From Silene conica (lineage: Eukaryota; Streptophyta; Magnoliopsida; Caryophyllales; Caryophyllaceae), in contig CM055311.2 of the NCBI GenBank assembly GCA_029255685.2, forward strand, positions 58,115,048 to 58,179,047: a DNA stretch of 64,000 bases, given 5' to 3'. Of this stretch, positions 36,544 to 48,379 are shown piece by piece. The position numbers and the translations under genes are program-made. Each line of letters begins with the position of its first letter. Within the stretch, counting starts at the first letter, position 1. The notes beneath the pieces were generated by a model. It saw only the letters and a program-made list of their open reading frames with translations. It ran no database searches and was not told the DNA's origin.

Positions 36544-39289
36544 TTACTGATGTTGTACCCCTGCACACCGTGCTATTGTTCCTGCACTCACCTTGCTATG
36601 TCTGCCCGTGCCTCTAGTCTGTGCAGACCAGACCAGCTACTACACTAGCTTCTTATTACTACATTCTACACTCGGTTTTTTTACTCTGATGGTCTAGTCG
36701 TTTTACTGTTGTGTGCATCTGTTGATGAGTGTTATTGTTATCCATCTATTGCTGCTACACTACTGCACACTACCGGTCGGTTTCTGCACATTGCTAGTCT
36801 GTTTCTGCACCACTGTTAGTCTGTTATACTGCTGTGCTTGGGTTGTTGCGTCCTCCCCTGTTAGCCTAGTCGTGTTAAGCGGTACGCATGGAGCATGGGC
36901 TGGTAATGGGTGGGTAATTAGCGAGTACTATGGTACGAGTGGGTTGTTGTAGGCGTAGAATATAAGTACGCATTTGGGTTAATTAGATATGGGGTACCAT
37001 TATATTGATTGTTAACCTCCTACTCAGTTGTTAAGTTTGTAGTAGAAAGTCCTCATGTTAATTTTGTTATATGCATTCGCTTAGTTGGTTAGTTAAATGG
37101 TAGGGATTTCACATTTAATTATATTAGGAGTGGTACCATTTAACTAGTTATGATACTTCTGAAATCGTAATTTATTAACAAAGTTGACTGGAAGTAGCAC
37201 CTAGCAATTCAACATATACTAGATGATTATTTAGTTCCTTTAAATAGATGTCGTAAGAGGCTAGAGAACTTAATTGAAATATGACATTCTCATATACGTA
37301 TATGGTATAGTAATCATAAAATAGCTTAGTAAATAAGGTTAGATTTGGATGTGGATAATGTGAATACGTATTGGAAATATGTCTGGGTCGAGACCTCTAG
37401 AGAACAATACGTATCCTTGTATATTGCGTATCGAACTATGTCTGAGTCGGGACCTTTAGTTGGATACGTGTGTGTTTATGGCGTGGCGGACATGTCTGAG
37501 TCGGGACCTCTGGACCGTTACGTGTATGGATGATGCGGTGCAAGATGTATGAGTCGGGACCTCTCTCCCTCCATGAGTTTGTTTCACCGTGGTGATTCAG
37601 GTCTGAGTCGGGATTCTGATTCACTAGAAAGAGTAATGGTTATGGCCGAGTCGGGTCGTTGAACCATTATTAGCTAATCGGTATCCATTCGTGCCTGAGT
37701 CGGGGTTCATGAATGAATGCTAGCTGACCTTTTGTACCAAGTCTACCTGAGTCGGGGTGTGGCTTGGGCACTGCTGATTGTGTTTAGTTCTTTCCTGAGT
37801 CAGGGTTAGTTCTAGATACTGCTGTTTGCATCTGCTTGCCTGAGTTGGGGTACAGTGCCAGATGTTGTTGAATAATTGTTTATTTAAGAGTATTGTCTAT
37901 CATTTGAGTTATTGTTCGTCCAAGGCATTGGACGACTCTTATTCTGAGTTCGGAAATGGTTTGAGGAGAAAGACCCCCCTGGCCGGGCAACCGGAAGGGA
38001 GACCGACTCTCGCTTCAAACAGTTTCCGAAGTTGGTTAAGGGTTTTTGCATAGTGATGCATGTTGATATGAAGGATGATATATATACTTCGCATATTGTC
38101 ATGTTGGAGTATGATGGATATTCTTATATGTTATGTGTTATTGACAATAGGTGGCTATGAGAACTCTAGTCACTCCCCACTGATTGTGGCGTACATGTTA
38201 TCATATATGTAGGTACATGATGGGTGCTGGAGGGTTACTGAGGCTAGCGAGCGATGATCCTATCATCGATGACATACACATTATCGTTTAGCTAGACCTA
38301 GACTTTTGTTATACATTGAGTGCCTGTAGGGATATGCTATCCCAGGCTGCAGTTTTTGTACTTATGGTTTTGTACTTAGACTTATATATTTATCTATGTT
38401 TTGTTTATTTCCGCATGTATAGTTTTGTTTAATTCACCCCGTTCTTAATCATGCATGTTAAAGTTTTAATTCCGTTGCATTTTTAGCATGTTTGTATGTT
38501 TACATTTCCGCTATCGCGAGGTGGGTTTTACAGCTGCTGATTGAGGTTTTTAGTTATGCCTGAGTCGGAGCCTCTAAACTAAATATTGAGGTAAATGAAT
38601 TAAGATGCTTGTTGATAAGTATATTTCAGTTGATGAGATATGGTTAAGTGAGGTATATGGTTTATTCATAGGTTATTATGATTATGTATGGAGTTATGCT
38701 TCACATGATTTTCATTTATGTTGGAGCATGTTTATGTCAATAACGTGGTTTATCTACTTACATGTTTATTGACAATAAGTGGCTGGGAGAACCTCTAGTT
38801 GCTCCCCACAGACTGTGGCGTACTTCTTTTCATATATGTAGGTTGGTGCTGATATGGGGATACGTGAGAGCTAGCGAGTGATGATGTGCATCGACATGAC
38901 TACACTTCTATATCGTTTAGCTAGTTTCAGTTCATATTCTATTTTGATATTCGTGGGATGTACCATCCCCGTTTGACTTATTATATCTAAATCTAATAAT
39001 TTCTTTATTTAACCTTCCGCATTTTTGGCTTAAGTAAATCGCCTCGCAAGTTTTATATTCATGTAAAAAAGTTTTAATTTTGCGCATTTTTCGCATGCTG
39101 CTTTGTTTATATTTCCGCTATCGCGAGGGATTTTACATTTTATCTTATATATATTTAATTTTGGATAATAATTTTTTGTTTAAATAATGGGTAAGTGTAT
39201 TAATTGTAGTTTTAAGTAAAAATAACTAAGATGAATGTCAATTTGGTGTTATTTAACCCACTATTAAGTCAGTTCATTATCAGGTTGAA

Positions 39290-39480
39290 AAAATATCGGG
39301 TCACGGCTGGGTCGGGTCACAAGCCGAGTTCGGGTTGGAAAAAATAAGGCTGCTATCGATTATCGGGCCGGGTCAGTTCGGTTTCGGTTCACCCAATGCA
39401 ATTTTCGGAATGTATCGGGTCAGGTTTCGGGCGGGTCATGTTAGATTCCTCCGGCCGGGTCAGTTTTTTCCAGCTCTACA
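39290..39480. repeat. GGGTC-rich degenerate repeat, right half
   Basis: Dense CGGGTCA/GGTCGGGTCA words, apparently continuous with 10393-10556 before solo LTR D inserted. Confidence 0.45.
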
Positions 39481-39717
39481 CCACATTCCTGGACTTTATA
39501 AAACTTACGGAATTTAAATGACCCAATTCATCCCACTAGTTAATATTCGCTCATAATTAATTTAAGTGTTGATTTCTTTCTTTTAATAACTAAAAAAAAT
39601 GAATTTAGACCATAAAAAGCTTACTAAAAAAGAAAAGGAGAACCAGCACCCGACTAACATGAAAGTGGCAAGGGGAACAACACTCAGATTAAGAAGGCGT
39701 ATATAGATAAAATCGAA

Positions 39718-40102
39718 GGTTTTTTTTATATGGCAGCTCTATGTTTTTCCGAATTCTACGTAGTATCTCTAGGCTTTTGCAAATATGGTGGTATCCCTAA
39801 ACTTATTAAAATGATTTTAAAATCTTCAAACTACTAAAATTAAAGTTTTTAAACAGTCTAAATTAGTAAAGAAAATATCTGTACGATTGGGTAAGCAATA
39901 TTTATGCTAATGACATGATAAGGTATAGCAAAAAAATCAACCACAAAAATGTATAAACTAAACATTTGAAAGAGGTGCATTAGAGCATCTTTGTATTTTA
40001 AGATGTTTTCATTAAATTTAGGTGTACTACTGATATTTTTGAAAAATGAGAGATGCCACGTAAAATTCGAAAATAATACAAGGCTACCATGTACGAAAAC
40101 CC
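39718..40102. mobile_element. MULE-type MITE (385 bp)
   Basis: The ends form imperfect inverted repeats of about 90 bp: GGTTTTTTTTATATGGCAGC at the left, GGGTTTTCGTACATGGTAGC read from the right. A 10-bp duplication, TAAAATCGAA (39708-39717) and TAAAATCAAA (40103-40112), differs at one base. No coding capacity. Confidence 0.75.
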
Positions 40103-40399
40103 TAAAATCAAATAATATTATATGGAATTTCAATATGATGGGTCAATTAGATATTTGATGATTAAAACTAATAATTGCCACTGTAAGAAATATGGCCTAA
40201 TGAATATTATATGTGAACAAATTATTAATTCAGCAAAAATTGTATTTATCTGCTATTTATTAGGTTAAACCTAACTATAAAATGATCAACTATAATGATT
40301 TAAATATGTGTTTATTTATGCCTTAAAAAGTATGAGTCAGTTTATTATTTAGGTACCCATTAACTTTGTAATGCATGGACGTATTAGACTAAGTCGATT

Positions 40400-41507
40400 A
40401 CACACACACACATAGTCCACATGTGTGCTTGAGCCCTTGAGTCCTATTGACATCTGTTAGATTAAGGACAATGAATGGCTGAGATTAGATGAGCAATTAG
40501 GCAGTCAATAATGCAAAAAAACCATTTAATGATAAATTAGGGCTTCATCAATGCAAAAAAACCTACAATTAAATATTGCTTAGATTCCCAATACTGATAA
40601 AAACGCAATCATATTTTCATTCACTGCGCCTGTTTGTTCATCTTCTTCACTAACATCCTTCATCCTCCGAAATTGATCGCAAATCTTACTTCTACTTCAT
40701 CAATACAATCACATCCTTTTGTTATAGATGACAATCATGATGAACCCAACATTGAACATGGAAGATATGGCAAACACGACATTGAACATGGAAGGTATGA
40801 AGATTGTAACATTATTGAACAATGGTAAATTTGTTATTTTTTTAAAAAGCTATATTGTAGCAATGAGCAACACTGCTGAATTTTAAGATTTCAACGAGAT
40901 GCATTATGAGTACTATTAACCTAATTACCTTGAGAATTAACATAATCTACAGTATCTAAACATATTTTTTTAATTCAGTGTAGTTTTTTTTTCTTTTTAT
41001 TCCAATGTAATGCTTGTGAATTTTCTTTTTATAGAGTTACACTTCATATGTCATGGAGTTACACACCATGTTAAGTGGAGTTACACTTCACATGTAGTGG
41101 AGTTACACGGGTCACTATAGTTCTAAATATTATCACTGGAACTCTATAAACATTGCTAGTGTACTCCCCTTCATACGAAGTGTAACTCCACTTAACATGA
41201 AGTGTATGTCCATTACACTGGACACCAAAGTATAGGGCAGTAACTCCACTGTATATCAAGTGTAACTCATCCGCTAATTAAGTGTACCTCCACTTCGTAT
41301 GAAGTGTAACTCTGCTTAACATGAAGTGTAACTCGACTACACTTGACTCATCAGTATAACTCCGCCCTTTCTTAAGTTTAACTCCACCGAAAATAAAGTG
41401 TAACTCCGCTCCATATAAAGTGTTAACTCCTCTGAATGCAGTAACTCTACTACATATCACGTGTAACCCCACGCCTTCTTAAGTGTAACTTCACGTATAT
41501 TCCCAGG
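40400..41507 (+). mobile_element. Left end of probable FAR1-type MULE H with minisatellite
   Basis: From the (AC)n tract at 40401 the sequence runs TAGTCCAC...TTGAGCCCTTGAGTCCTATT, then GGCTGAGATTAGATGAG. It parallels the left end of element F at 48458-48570 (TTGAGTCCTTGAGTCCTAAT, GGATGAGATTAAA). Both are followed by arrays built on GTGTAACTCC. The array here (41030-41500) includes both orientations of the word. The element is cut by solo LTR E; a FAR1-like transposase pseudogene follows E. That they are one element is inferred. Confidence 0.5.
41030..41500. repeat. GTGTAACTCC minisatellite, both orientations
   Basis: GGAGTTACAC units at 41030-41110 are followed by GAAGTGTAACTCCACTTAACAT-like units at 41175-41500, so the block can fold back. 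The same decamer builds the larger array at 48995-50620. Confidence 0.75.
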
Positions 41508-42849
41508 TGTAACACCCCGATATTTCATGACTTTTAAATTTAAAACATTTTAAATTTAATTTCGAGAATAAATTATATTTCATAAATTTCGTAATTTTAT
41601 TTAAATGATTTGAATGCTAAGTATTGAAGCATTTTAGTTTTAAACAATATTTCATTTAATTGGGTAAATTATATCTTAATGATTTAATTCTATTGTTCCG
41701 GAAATATTTATCCCGTTTTATGTTCCTAGTAAACTGGAGTCGACGTTCTTAGCTCAAACCGTCTTAAAACTTGTCTGATGGGCCAATTACGATGATAGGC
41801 CCATTGGTTATGCTCTTCCTCATAAAACCCCTCACAACAAACCCTAATATTCACTTGTCTCCTTCATTTTTAAGATTTAAGAACATAAACACAATCACCA
41901 TTGTTATCTTTTTCACCTTTAATCTTCAAATGGTCATAAATCCTTCGTTTTTTTGTCCGTTTTGGACGGTTCTCGCGGCTATCTGTTCCTCTTCTCGCCC
42001 TCCTTCTTTCTAGGTAAGTAAATTCTCGAGATCTTTCTGTATTAGGTTCTGACCGTGTATTTTAGGGCACGAATTTCCGTGCCAATTCCGTTTAATCATC
42101 TTTCTATTTGTGGATTTGGAAAAAAGAGTAGCTTGGAGTCGAAATCTTGTTGATTGAAGAGGAAAAGGTAACTTTGAGAGGTTACTCGACTTATGTCAAA
42201 AATTTATTTGTTTAAATGTAGGTTGTTTGCTGAGTTAATTGATAAGTGGTTCATGCGTTGTATTTCGTTAATTGTTGTTGCACCATTGTTAGTGTTGTTG
42301 CCGCAGTTTGGCTGTTTTTTTATTGCAGATTATGTGTTGTATACTCGCTATTTCTAATGCACCTTCTTCTGTTCTGTCTGGCATTGTACTACTGCGTTGC
42401 TATGTTATTTACTGTCGTTGTTGATAATGCTCTGGTCTGCACTACCACTCTACACGCTGCTCCTTAATGTGTTTTTTATGGCGTCTATGCTGATATTAAT
42501 TGTTGTTATCGTTGAAGGTTGCAATTGTATATGGCTAATATTAATTTTTGTTATCGCTGATGGTTGCTATCGTATATGGTCGCGTTTTCCTCTGTACATT
42601 GTTGTAGAATGCATTGCTTTGTTGTGTGTTGCATTGCTTTGTTGTGTGTTGCATTGTTGTTATCTCTTACTGGTTGCTACTGCTTAGGCGACTATTATTG
42701 CTGCCCATCTGAGTTCTTACTGCTGCGTATGTACTACTATTGTTTAATGGTTCTCGTTATTTGGTGTTGCTATTGTTAATGTCTTGGTGTATTACTACGA
42801 TTGTTGTATTACTACTATTGTTTATTGTTTACTACTACCAATGTATTAC

Positions 42850-43341
42850 CTAGGTAGCACCGAAACGGACACGGACACGGACACGACACGGACACGGGAC
42901 ACGGCATGCCATGAAATTTAGGACACGGGACACGACATTTAAATTTAATAAAATATACATTTTATAGTTATAAATTTTTGATTTTATTTTTGTAAAAGTA
43001 TTTGATATTAATTTTAAATAAGTGAAAGTAAAACTTGCCTTGATAATAAATTTATTTTCATTCCTCATCCGAATCAATATTCTAATTAATCTCTTTCGAT
43101 AACGCATTTCTCATCTCAAGAACATCATTCACCGCAAATGATAACCAAATATCGTGGACACGCGACAGACACGGCTCAAATACCATGGACACGCGTCGGA
43201 CACGTGCCCAAATAAATGTAGAAAGTTAGACACGGTTGTTTAGGTTTTGGACACGTTTCGGCGTGTGTCCGTGGAGTGTCGGTGTCGGACACGGTGTCGG
43301 ACACGGTACGACTCATTTGGAGAAGTGTCCGTGCTACCTAG
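42850..43341. mobile_element. hAT-type MITE, copy 2 (492 bp)
   Basis: Perfect 11-bp terminal inverted repeats, CTAGGTAGCAC and GTGCTACCTAG, and a perfect 8-bp duplication TGTATTAC (42842-42849, 43342-43349). Inside the right end is a GTCGGTGTCGGACACGGTGT repeat tract. It is homologous to 9916-10384 but less decayed. Confidence 0.92.
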
Positions 43342-43377
43342 TGTATTACTACTACTCCTATGAACTACTATCTTTTA

Positions 43378-45450
43378 TCATTATATATATAAAAGAATCT
43401 TGGAAAACTGCCTATGTGGCACAATGTGGATTCAGAATTAGTCTAATGCAAGTCTCTCATTTAATCTCACACTTTTAGTTTTTTTAAACCAATCATGTTT
43501 AACCGCGTAGGTCATCTTTCCACTAAAACAAATAAAAAATTGAAATTAATTGAGAACCACATAATTAACCGTGCATAATTAATATAATTGTAATTAATTA
43601 ATTTGGGTAACAATTCTCAAAACCTATTAAAAAAAACGGTTTTACTCATTGCAGTACCCAAGTCATCGCAATACCCAAAAAAACCAATAATAATATTTTC
43701 ACTTTCCTACATTTCCATGAGATAAAAAAGTGTTGTACTATGTATGTTTTAGTATTAATTCATTCATTCTGTCGTTCAATCTTGCATTGATAATTAAGTC
43801 CTACTATTTGCCGCTTCCTCATACTTTCCTCCTGGTATTTTTTTTTTCTTCTTATTTTACTCTTTTTCATATTTTTTTTTTGTGAACATACATTAATTAT
43901 AAAATATCAATAACTACTAATCATCAATTTTGTGAAACCAATCACCTTATCAAATTGCCTTCCAAAACCTTTTACTTTCTCAATGTTGCTCGAAAATCTC
44001 GAAGGCGAATAACATATTTTTCTTCTCCTCTTTTGTATTCTCAATAAACTCCTCGAAAATCACAGTTGTCTTCCACTTCTTAAGACCTAAAGTAGACAAA
44101 CTGAATAAATAAAATTTCTGGTTATATAATAATTATAGTTTGTCGTCTTCTTTTAAAAAAAACTGCATAACCCCATGATTTTTCACGGGTGTTACACTAA
44201 TGAATTAAAGGAACAGTGAACTAAAAAACAACAAAGCGGTTATAATGAATAAGGAAATAATGTGAAATTGGTTATAATGAAATATATAATTAAGCAACAC
44301 CAATATGAATTGATTTTTGAATAAGAAAAACCCATATAATTAAAATTGGTTATATCAAATATATATACTCAGTATGAAACGGAATAAATTATAAGGAAAT
44401 AATGTGAAATTTGGGAATGTGGAATGAAAATAGTTCACGAAACCACCTACCGATAAAGACAATTATGCAACATAGGAAAAAGCATAGCATTACATGCCTC
44501 ACCAACAGCAGTTACATACATGACGTTCATACTATCAATTTAATTAGATCACTTCAATATTTATCACTCAAAATTGTTCAATTATAATACAACATCAAAT
44601 CAGCTTGCACTATCAATGCAACTACTATAAAAAAAATCAGATTTCGAAAAAATTGTAATTATAAAACAATTATACTAGGTATTTACATTTTATCAGAATT
44701 ACTTGGAATTTAATTTAGAGTATTGCCAAAATAATAATTACCACTTGATTACAAATTTAGAATTTTGTCAAAAACACGATAAACGCGCACTTCTAAACCA
44801 TTAAAGCAGCACAACTTTATAGAGCAATTAACAAATGATGTTATTGTTGTTTTTGTATTCAATTTTTGTTTTTAGTTATTTCTACTCAATTTTCGGTGTT
44901 CATCTATATTAAACTTTGACTCTTTCATTGTTTTGGGTATGATTTATATTGATAATCTTTTAGGTAGTCCATCTTTCCCGTTAAGTTTGAAAGGAGACAA
45001 TTTCCTTTAGCAGTTTGCTTTGGAATGACTATTAACAAGAGTCAAGGCAATCTTTATCCCGTGTTGGTCTTTATCTTCCTAGATCACTCTTCACCCATGG
45101 ACAGTTATACGTTGCTATCTCCCGGGTTACAAATAAGGATGGTCTAAAAGTCCTTATTTTAGATGACGACAAACACATGTCTACTATAACAAGTAATGTT
45201 GTTTACAAGGAGATTTTCGAGAAACTATGAGTTTCTCTTAGACTTTCCAGTTTTTATATCCTACTTTATAGTACTTTGTATTTGAAAATACAAACTTTTA
45301 TCTTATTATATATAGACATTTTTTATTTATTTTATTAAAATATTTACATATACACCACAACCGTTATTAGCTTATTTAACAACTTAATTGATCTTTCTCT
45401 ATAAAAATTGAATTGAACAATCCCGTGAATTTTTACGGGTGTTACACTAG
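43378..45450 (+). mobile_element. Helitron (2.07 kb) with degenerate helicase
   Basis: The 5' end TCATTATATATATAAAAGAA lies after A, and the 3' end has hairpin CCCGTGAA/TTTACGGG followed by GTTACACTAG (45450) and T, as expected for A|T insertion. A second, similar 3' end (CCATGATTTTTCACGGG...CACTAA, about 44170-44200) lies inside, so this may be two fused or nested Helitrons. It carries only the C-terminal helicase remnant. The exact 5' end is less certain than the 3' end. Confidence 0.75.
44992..45230 (+). pseudogene. C-terminal remnant of Helitron RepHel (PIF1-type helicase)
   Basis: Readable text RRQFPLAVCFGMTINKSQG, then after a one-base shift RVGLYLPRSLFTHGQLYVAI, SRVTNKDGLKVLILDDD and NVVYKEIFEKL to the TGA at 45228. 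These are the last conserved motifs of the helicase half of plant Helitron transposases (and PIF1 helicases). The Rep domain and the N-terminal helicase motifs are missing. A frameshift near 45052 and another just upstream near 44990 confirm decay. Confidence 0.85.
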
Positions 45451-45964
45451 TTCAACACTAATTGCTACCATGATTAATTTATATAGTTAGTGTACTCGAA
45501 ATAGTTTAATAAACAAGTAACGGGTTACGATTTTTATGTTAAGAAGCATGTTTAAAAACCATGAAATTGGTTAATCGACTCCGAATAATTGAAATATACG
45601 AATTGTTATTTAACTCTCGTACATGTTAATTTTGTATAGAAAGTATGTTGATACAATATGAAATGTTAATTTACTCTTGCTTATTCTCTTTTCGGAATGA
45701 ACTATATATTAACATGTGATTCGTTAGCTCTTTTATTGTTGTAACATCGTACTCTTGCTACTGGCTGCATCACTGTTTTGATGTCCTCGCTTCACTATTG
45801 TTATCGCTACTGTACTACTTACTACTATTGTTTATGGAGAGTTGTTGTTGGATGTGATTATTGGAATTAATGCTGGTGCGTGCATACTACTATAATTTAA
45901 TCTAAGTTCCTTGCTAGTATAATTAGAATAGGTAATTAGTTTACTTATAAAGTTTAGATGCACG

Positions 45965-46265
45965 TACCCCAGCTGGATGGCCGACTGCCGGTCCACCGTC
46001 TGGGAATCTCTTGTTTGAGTTCTTGAGATTTTAGAAAATTGGGAAGGGTCCTTTAGCCAGGTTCCCGGCGACCAGTGCACCGACTAGAAGACCTTTCTCC
46101 CTTAAAGGATTTTGAAATTTACTTGAGGGGTGTTGTCAGTCGGATGGCTGGTAGCCGGTCCACCGGCTGGGAACCCCCTCCCCTTAAGAAATTTTGTAAA
46201 ACGCTCAAGGAGAAGAGACTACCAGCCGCTTAACCGGCAACCGATTGCCTTACCGGCTGGGAGCC
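45965..46265 (+). repeat. GC-rich palindromic cassettes in LTR E
   Basis: Four cassettes of the CAGCYGG...GCCGGTCCACCGGCTGGGA type, spaced 70-90 bp. They are more degenerate than those in B. Confidence 0.7.
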
Positions 46266-46394
46266 CCTGACTTCAGTAAATTGGATTTTAACTTGTGTTC
46301 GAATGTTCCGATTTGAATGATTCTTTTCCGTAAGGCTTCTATGCATAGATATTATTATAAGATGCGCATGTCGTAGTTTAAGATTTATTGGTTG

Positions 46395-46985
46395 AATATC
46401 CTTTTGTGTTCGCGTATTGAAACATGCCTTAAGTAATGACCCCCATGTTTAATATGTGTATGTTGTGGTGCGCATTGGAGTATGCCTTAACTAATGACCT
46501 CTGAGTCTAATGCTTGAATGTTTGTCATGTTCGGGACATGACTTAAGTAATGGCCTCTGAGTCTGGATGCGTGTTTATGTGACCGTGTCAAAACATGCCT
46601 TCAGTAATGGTCTCTGAGTCTGACAAGTAGCGTAGTTATTTATTGAGGTAGCTATGGTCGTTAACACCGCGCCTAATGTGTAATTTCTTGGGTATTGGAG
46701 TATGCCTTAAGTAATGGCCTCTGAGTTCGATACCTTCCTTAAGTAATGACCTCTGAGCCTTATACTTGTGATTTTGTAATATTGGGACATGTGTTAATTA
46801 GTAATGACCTCTGAGCCTTATACTTGTGATCTTTTAATATTGGGACATGTCTTAAGTAATGACCTCTGAGCCTTATGCTTGTGATTTTGTAATATTGGGA
46901 CATGTCTTAAGTAATGACCTCTGAGCCTTGCGGATGTTTATGTTTAGTCATGTCTTAATTAATGACCTCTGAACTAGATACTAAG
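46395..46985 (+). repeat. Hairpin-unit array in LTR E
   Basis: About 11 units with core CATGYCTTAAGTAATGRCCTCTGAG. Paired arms include TATTGAAACATG/CATGTTTAATA (46416-46458) and GGTAT/ATACC (46690-46733). The last units (46790-46930) are tandem near-duplicates of 62-64 bp. Confidence 0.75.
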
Positions 46986-47005
46986 GCTAATGGGACTGAT
47001 GTATA

Positions 47006-47009
<4 letters not shown>

Positions 47010-47085
<76 letters not shown>

Positions 47086-47090
47086 GCGGG
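47010..47090. repeat. (TA)n(GA)n microsatellite
   Basis: An uninterrupted TA run to 47060, then a GA run to about 47085. It marks the left boundary of the TIR element at 47061-48379. Confidence 0.95.
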
Positions 47091-48366
47091 ATCCGGTGAG
47101 TCCACCCAAATATTTGAGTCCATGAGTCCATTTAGAGTATTACAAGTTGTATTAAAAAATATCACGTTTTTTTACACTACAAAGTCTACAATATCACAAC
47201 CTTTTCAATACAATATCATAGGAAACAATATCATGCACTATATAAAACAATATCACGAAATTTTTTCCATAATTTTTTTCCCAAATTTTTTTTTTTCAAT
47301 TTTTTTTCTCGAATTTTTTTCCGAAATATTTTTTTTTGAGAATTTTTGTTTTGTGATATTATTTTGAAGAACCGGTGATATTGTATTGAGTAACTTGTGA
47401 TATTGTAATGAAAAAAATAGAAAAAAAATTTCGAGAAAAATCGTCTTTTGTTAAACAATATCACGCACTATATTAAACAATATCACGGAATTTTTTCAAG
47501 AACTTTTTTTCCCGGAATTGTTTTTTTCAATTTTTTCTCTCGAAATATTTTTCCAAAATATTTTTTTTTCGATTTTTTTTTTTTGAGATATTAGTTTGAA
47601 GAACCGGTGATATTTTATTGAGTAACTTGTGATATTGTAATGAAAAAAATGGAAAAAAAAAGTCTTTTGTTAAAAAATATCACGCACTATATTAAACAAT
47701 ATCACGAAATTTTTTCAAGAACTTTTTTTCCCGGAAATATTTTTTTCAATTTTTTCTCTCGAATTTTTTTTCCGAAATATTTTTTTCTCGAATTTTTTTT
47801 TGTGATATTATTTTGAAGAACCGGTGATATTGTATTGAGTAACTTGTGATATTGTAATGAAAAAAATCGGAAAAAAATTTCGCGAAAAAATGCCTTTTGT
47901 TAAACAATATCACGCACTATATTAAACAATATCACGAAATTTTTCAAAAACTTTTTTTCCCGAAAATATTTTTTTCAATTTTTTCTCTCGAATTTTTTTT
48001 TCGAAATATTTTTTTTCCTGAATTTTTTTTTTGTGATATTATTTTGAATAACCAGTGATATTGTATTGAGTAACTTGTGATATTGTAATGAAAAAAAAAA
48101 TTCGAGAAAAAACGCCTTTTTATTTAAAAAAAACGTGTTTATTTCAAAGAAAGTGCATAATGAAAAAGGGAATTTTTTTAACAAAAAAAATGTCATTTTA
48201 AAAGACGGGGCAAACAAAAAGAAAAAGAAAAAGTAATATTGAAAAAGAAAAAACAAAAAAAGAAAAAAATTGATATTGAGAAAACATGATACTCTTTTAT
48301 ATAACTTGTGATATCATTGTGAGACTCATGGACTCAAATATTTAGTGTGGACTCATGTGATCTCAA

Positions 48367-48379
<13 letters not shown>
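47061..48379. mobile_element. TIR element I flanked by (TA)n, 1.3 kb, with internal tandem repeats
   Basis: Left end GAGAGAG...TGAGTCCACCC...ATATTTGAGTCCATGAGTCC (47061-47131); the right end is its inverted counterpart (about 48322-48379). Flanked by TA tracts on both sides, suggesting preference for (TA)n targets. The TIRs are related to those of element F. Between them are four tandem units of 220-234 bp starting near 47222, 47456, 47676 and 47904, each with AATATCACGCACTATATTAA and homopolymer-rich tails. Non-coding. Confidence 0.7.

Larger units (their letters stand above)
13779..38532 (+). mobile_element. Ty3/gypsy element A (complete, nested), about 11.6 kb net
   Basis: 5' LTR 13779-27962 (interrupted by a MITE and element B), internal region 27963-32584, 3' LTR 32585-38532 (interrupted by solo LTR C). 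Flanks GTTGC (13774-13778) and GCTGC (38533-38537) form a 5-bp TSD with one mismatch. After removing insertions and their TSDs both LTRs are 3300 bp, an independent check on every boundary. PBS TGGTATTAGAGC at 27965-27976 (iMet, one mismatch); PPT about 32570-32584. Protease-RT-RNaseH-integrase order marks Ty3/gypsy. Long LTRs, iMet PBS and one gag-pol frame suggest a chromovirus, perhaps the Tekay/Del clade. The LTRs differ by several percent, so it is older than B. Confidence 0.9.
32585..38532 (+). repeat. 3' LTR of element A, split by solo LTR C
   Basis: LTR sequence is 32585-33900 and 36549-38532. It lacks the MITE and element B present in the 5' LTR and so preserves both empty sites. It carries a hairpin array at 37325-37860 and the conserved GTGGCGTACATG block at 38150-38215. 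Confidence 0.9.
10557..39137 (+). mobile_element. Solo LTR D of a Ty3/gypsy-type element, hosting nested insertions
   Basis: Starts TGTAACACCCCGTTATTTTACG at 10557 and ends GCGAGGGATTTTACA at 39137. TTTTA flanks it at 10552-10556 and 39138-39142. There is no internal region or second LTR, so it is a solo LTR left by LTR-LTR recombination. Removing the TRIM pair (12241-13636 plus TSD) and element A (13779-38532 plus TSD) leaves about 2.4 kb. It shares with the LTRs of A, B, C and E the start and end, the conserved GGGAGAAC...TGGCGTACAT block (38775-38845), GC-rich palindromes (11555-11850) and a hairpin array. Confidence 0.85.
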
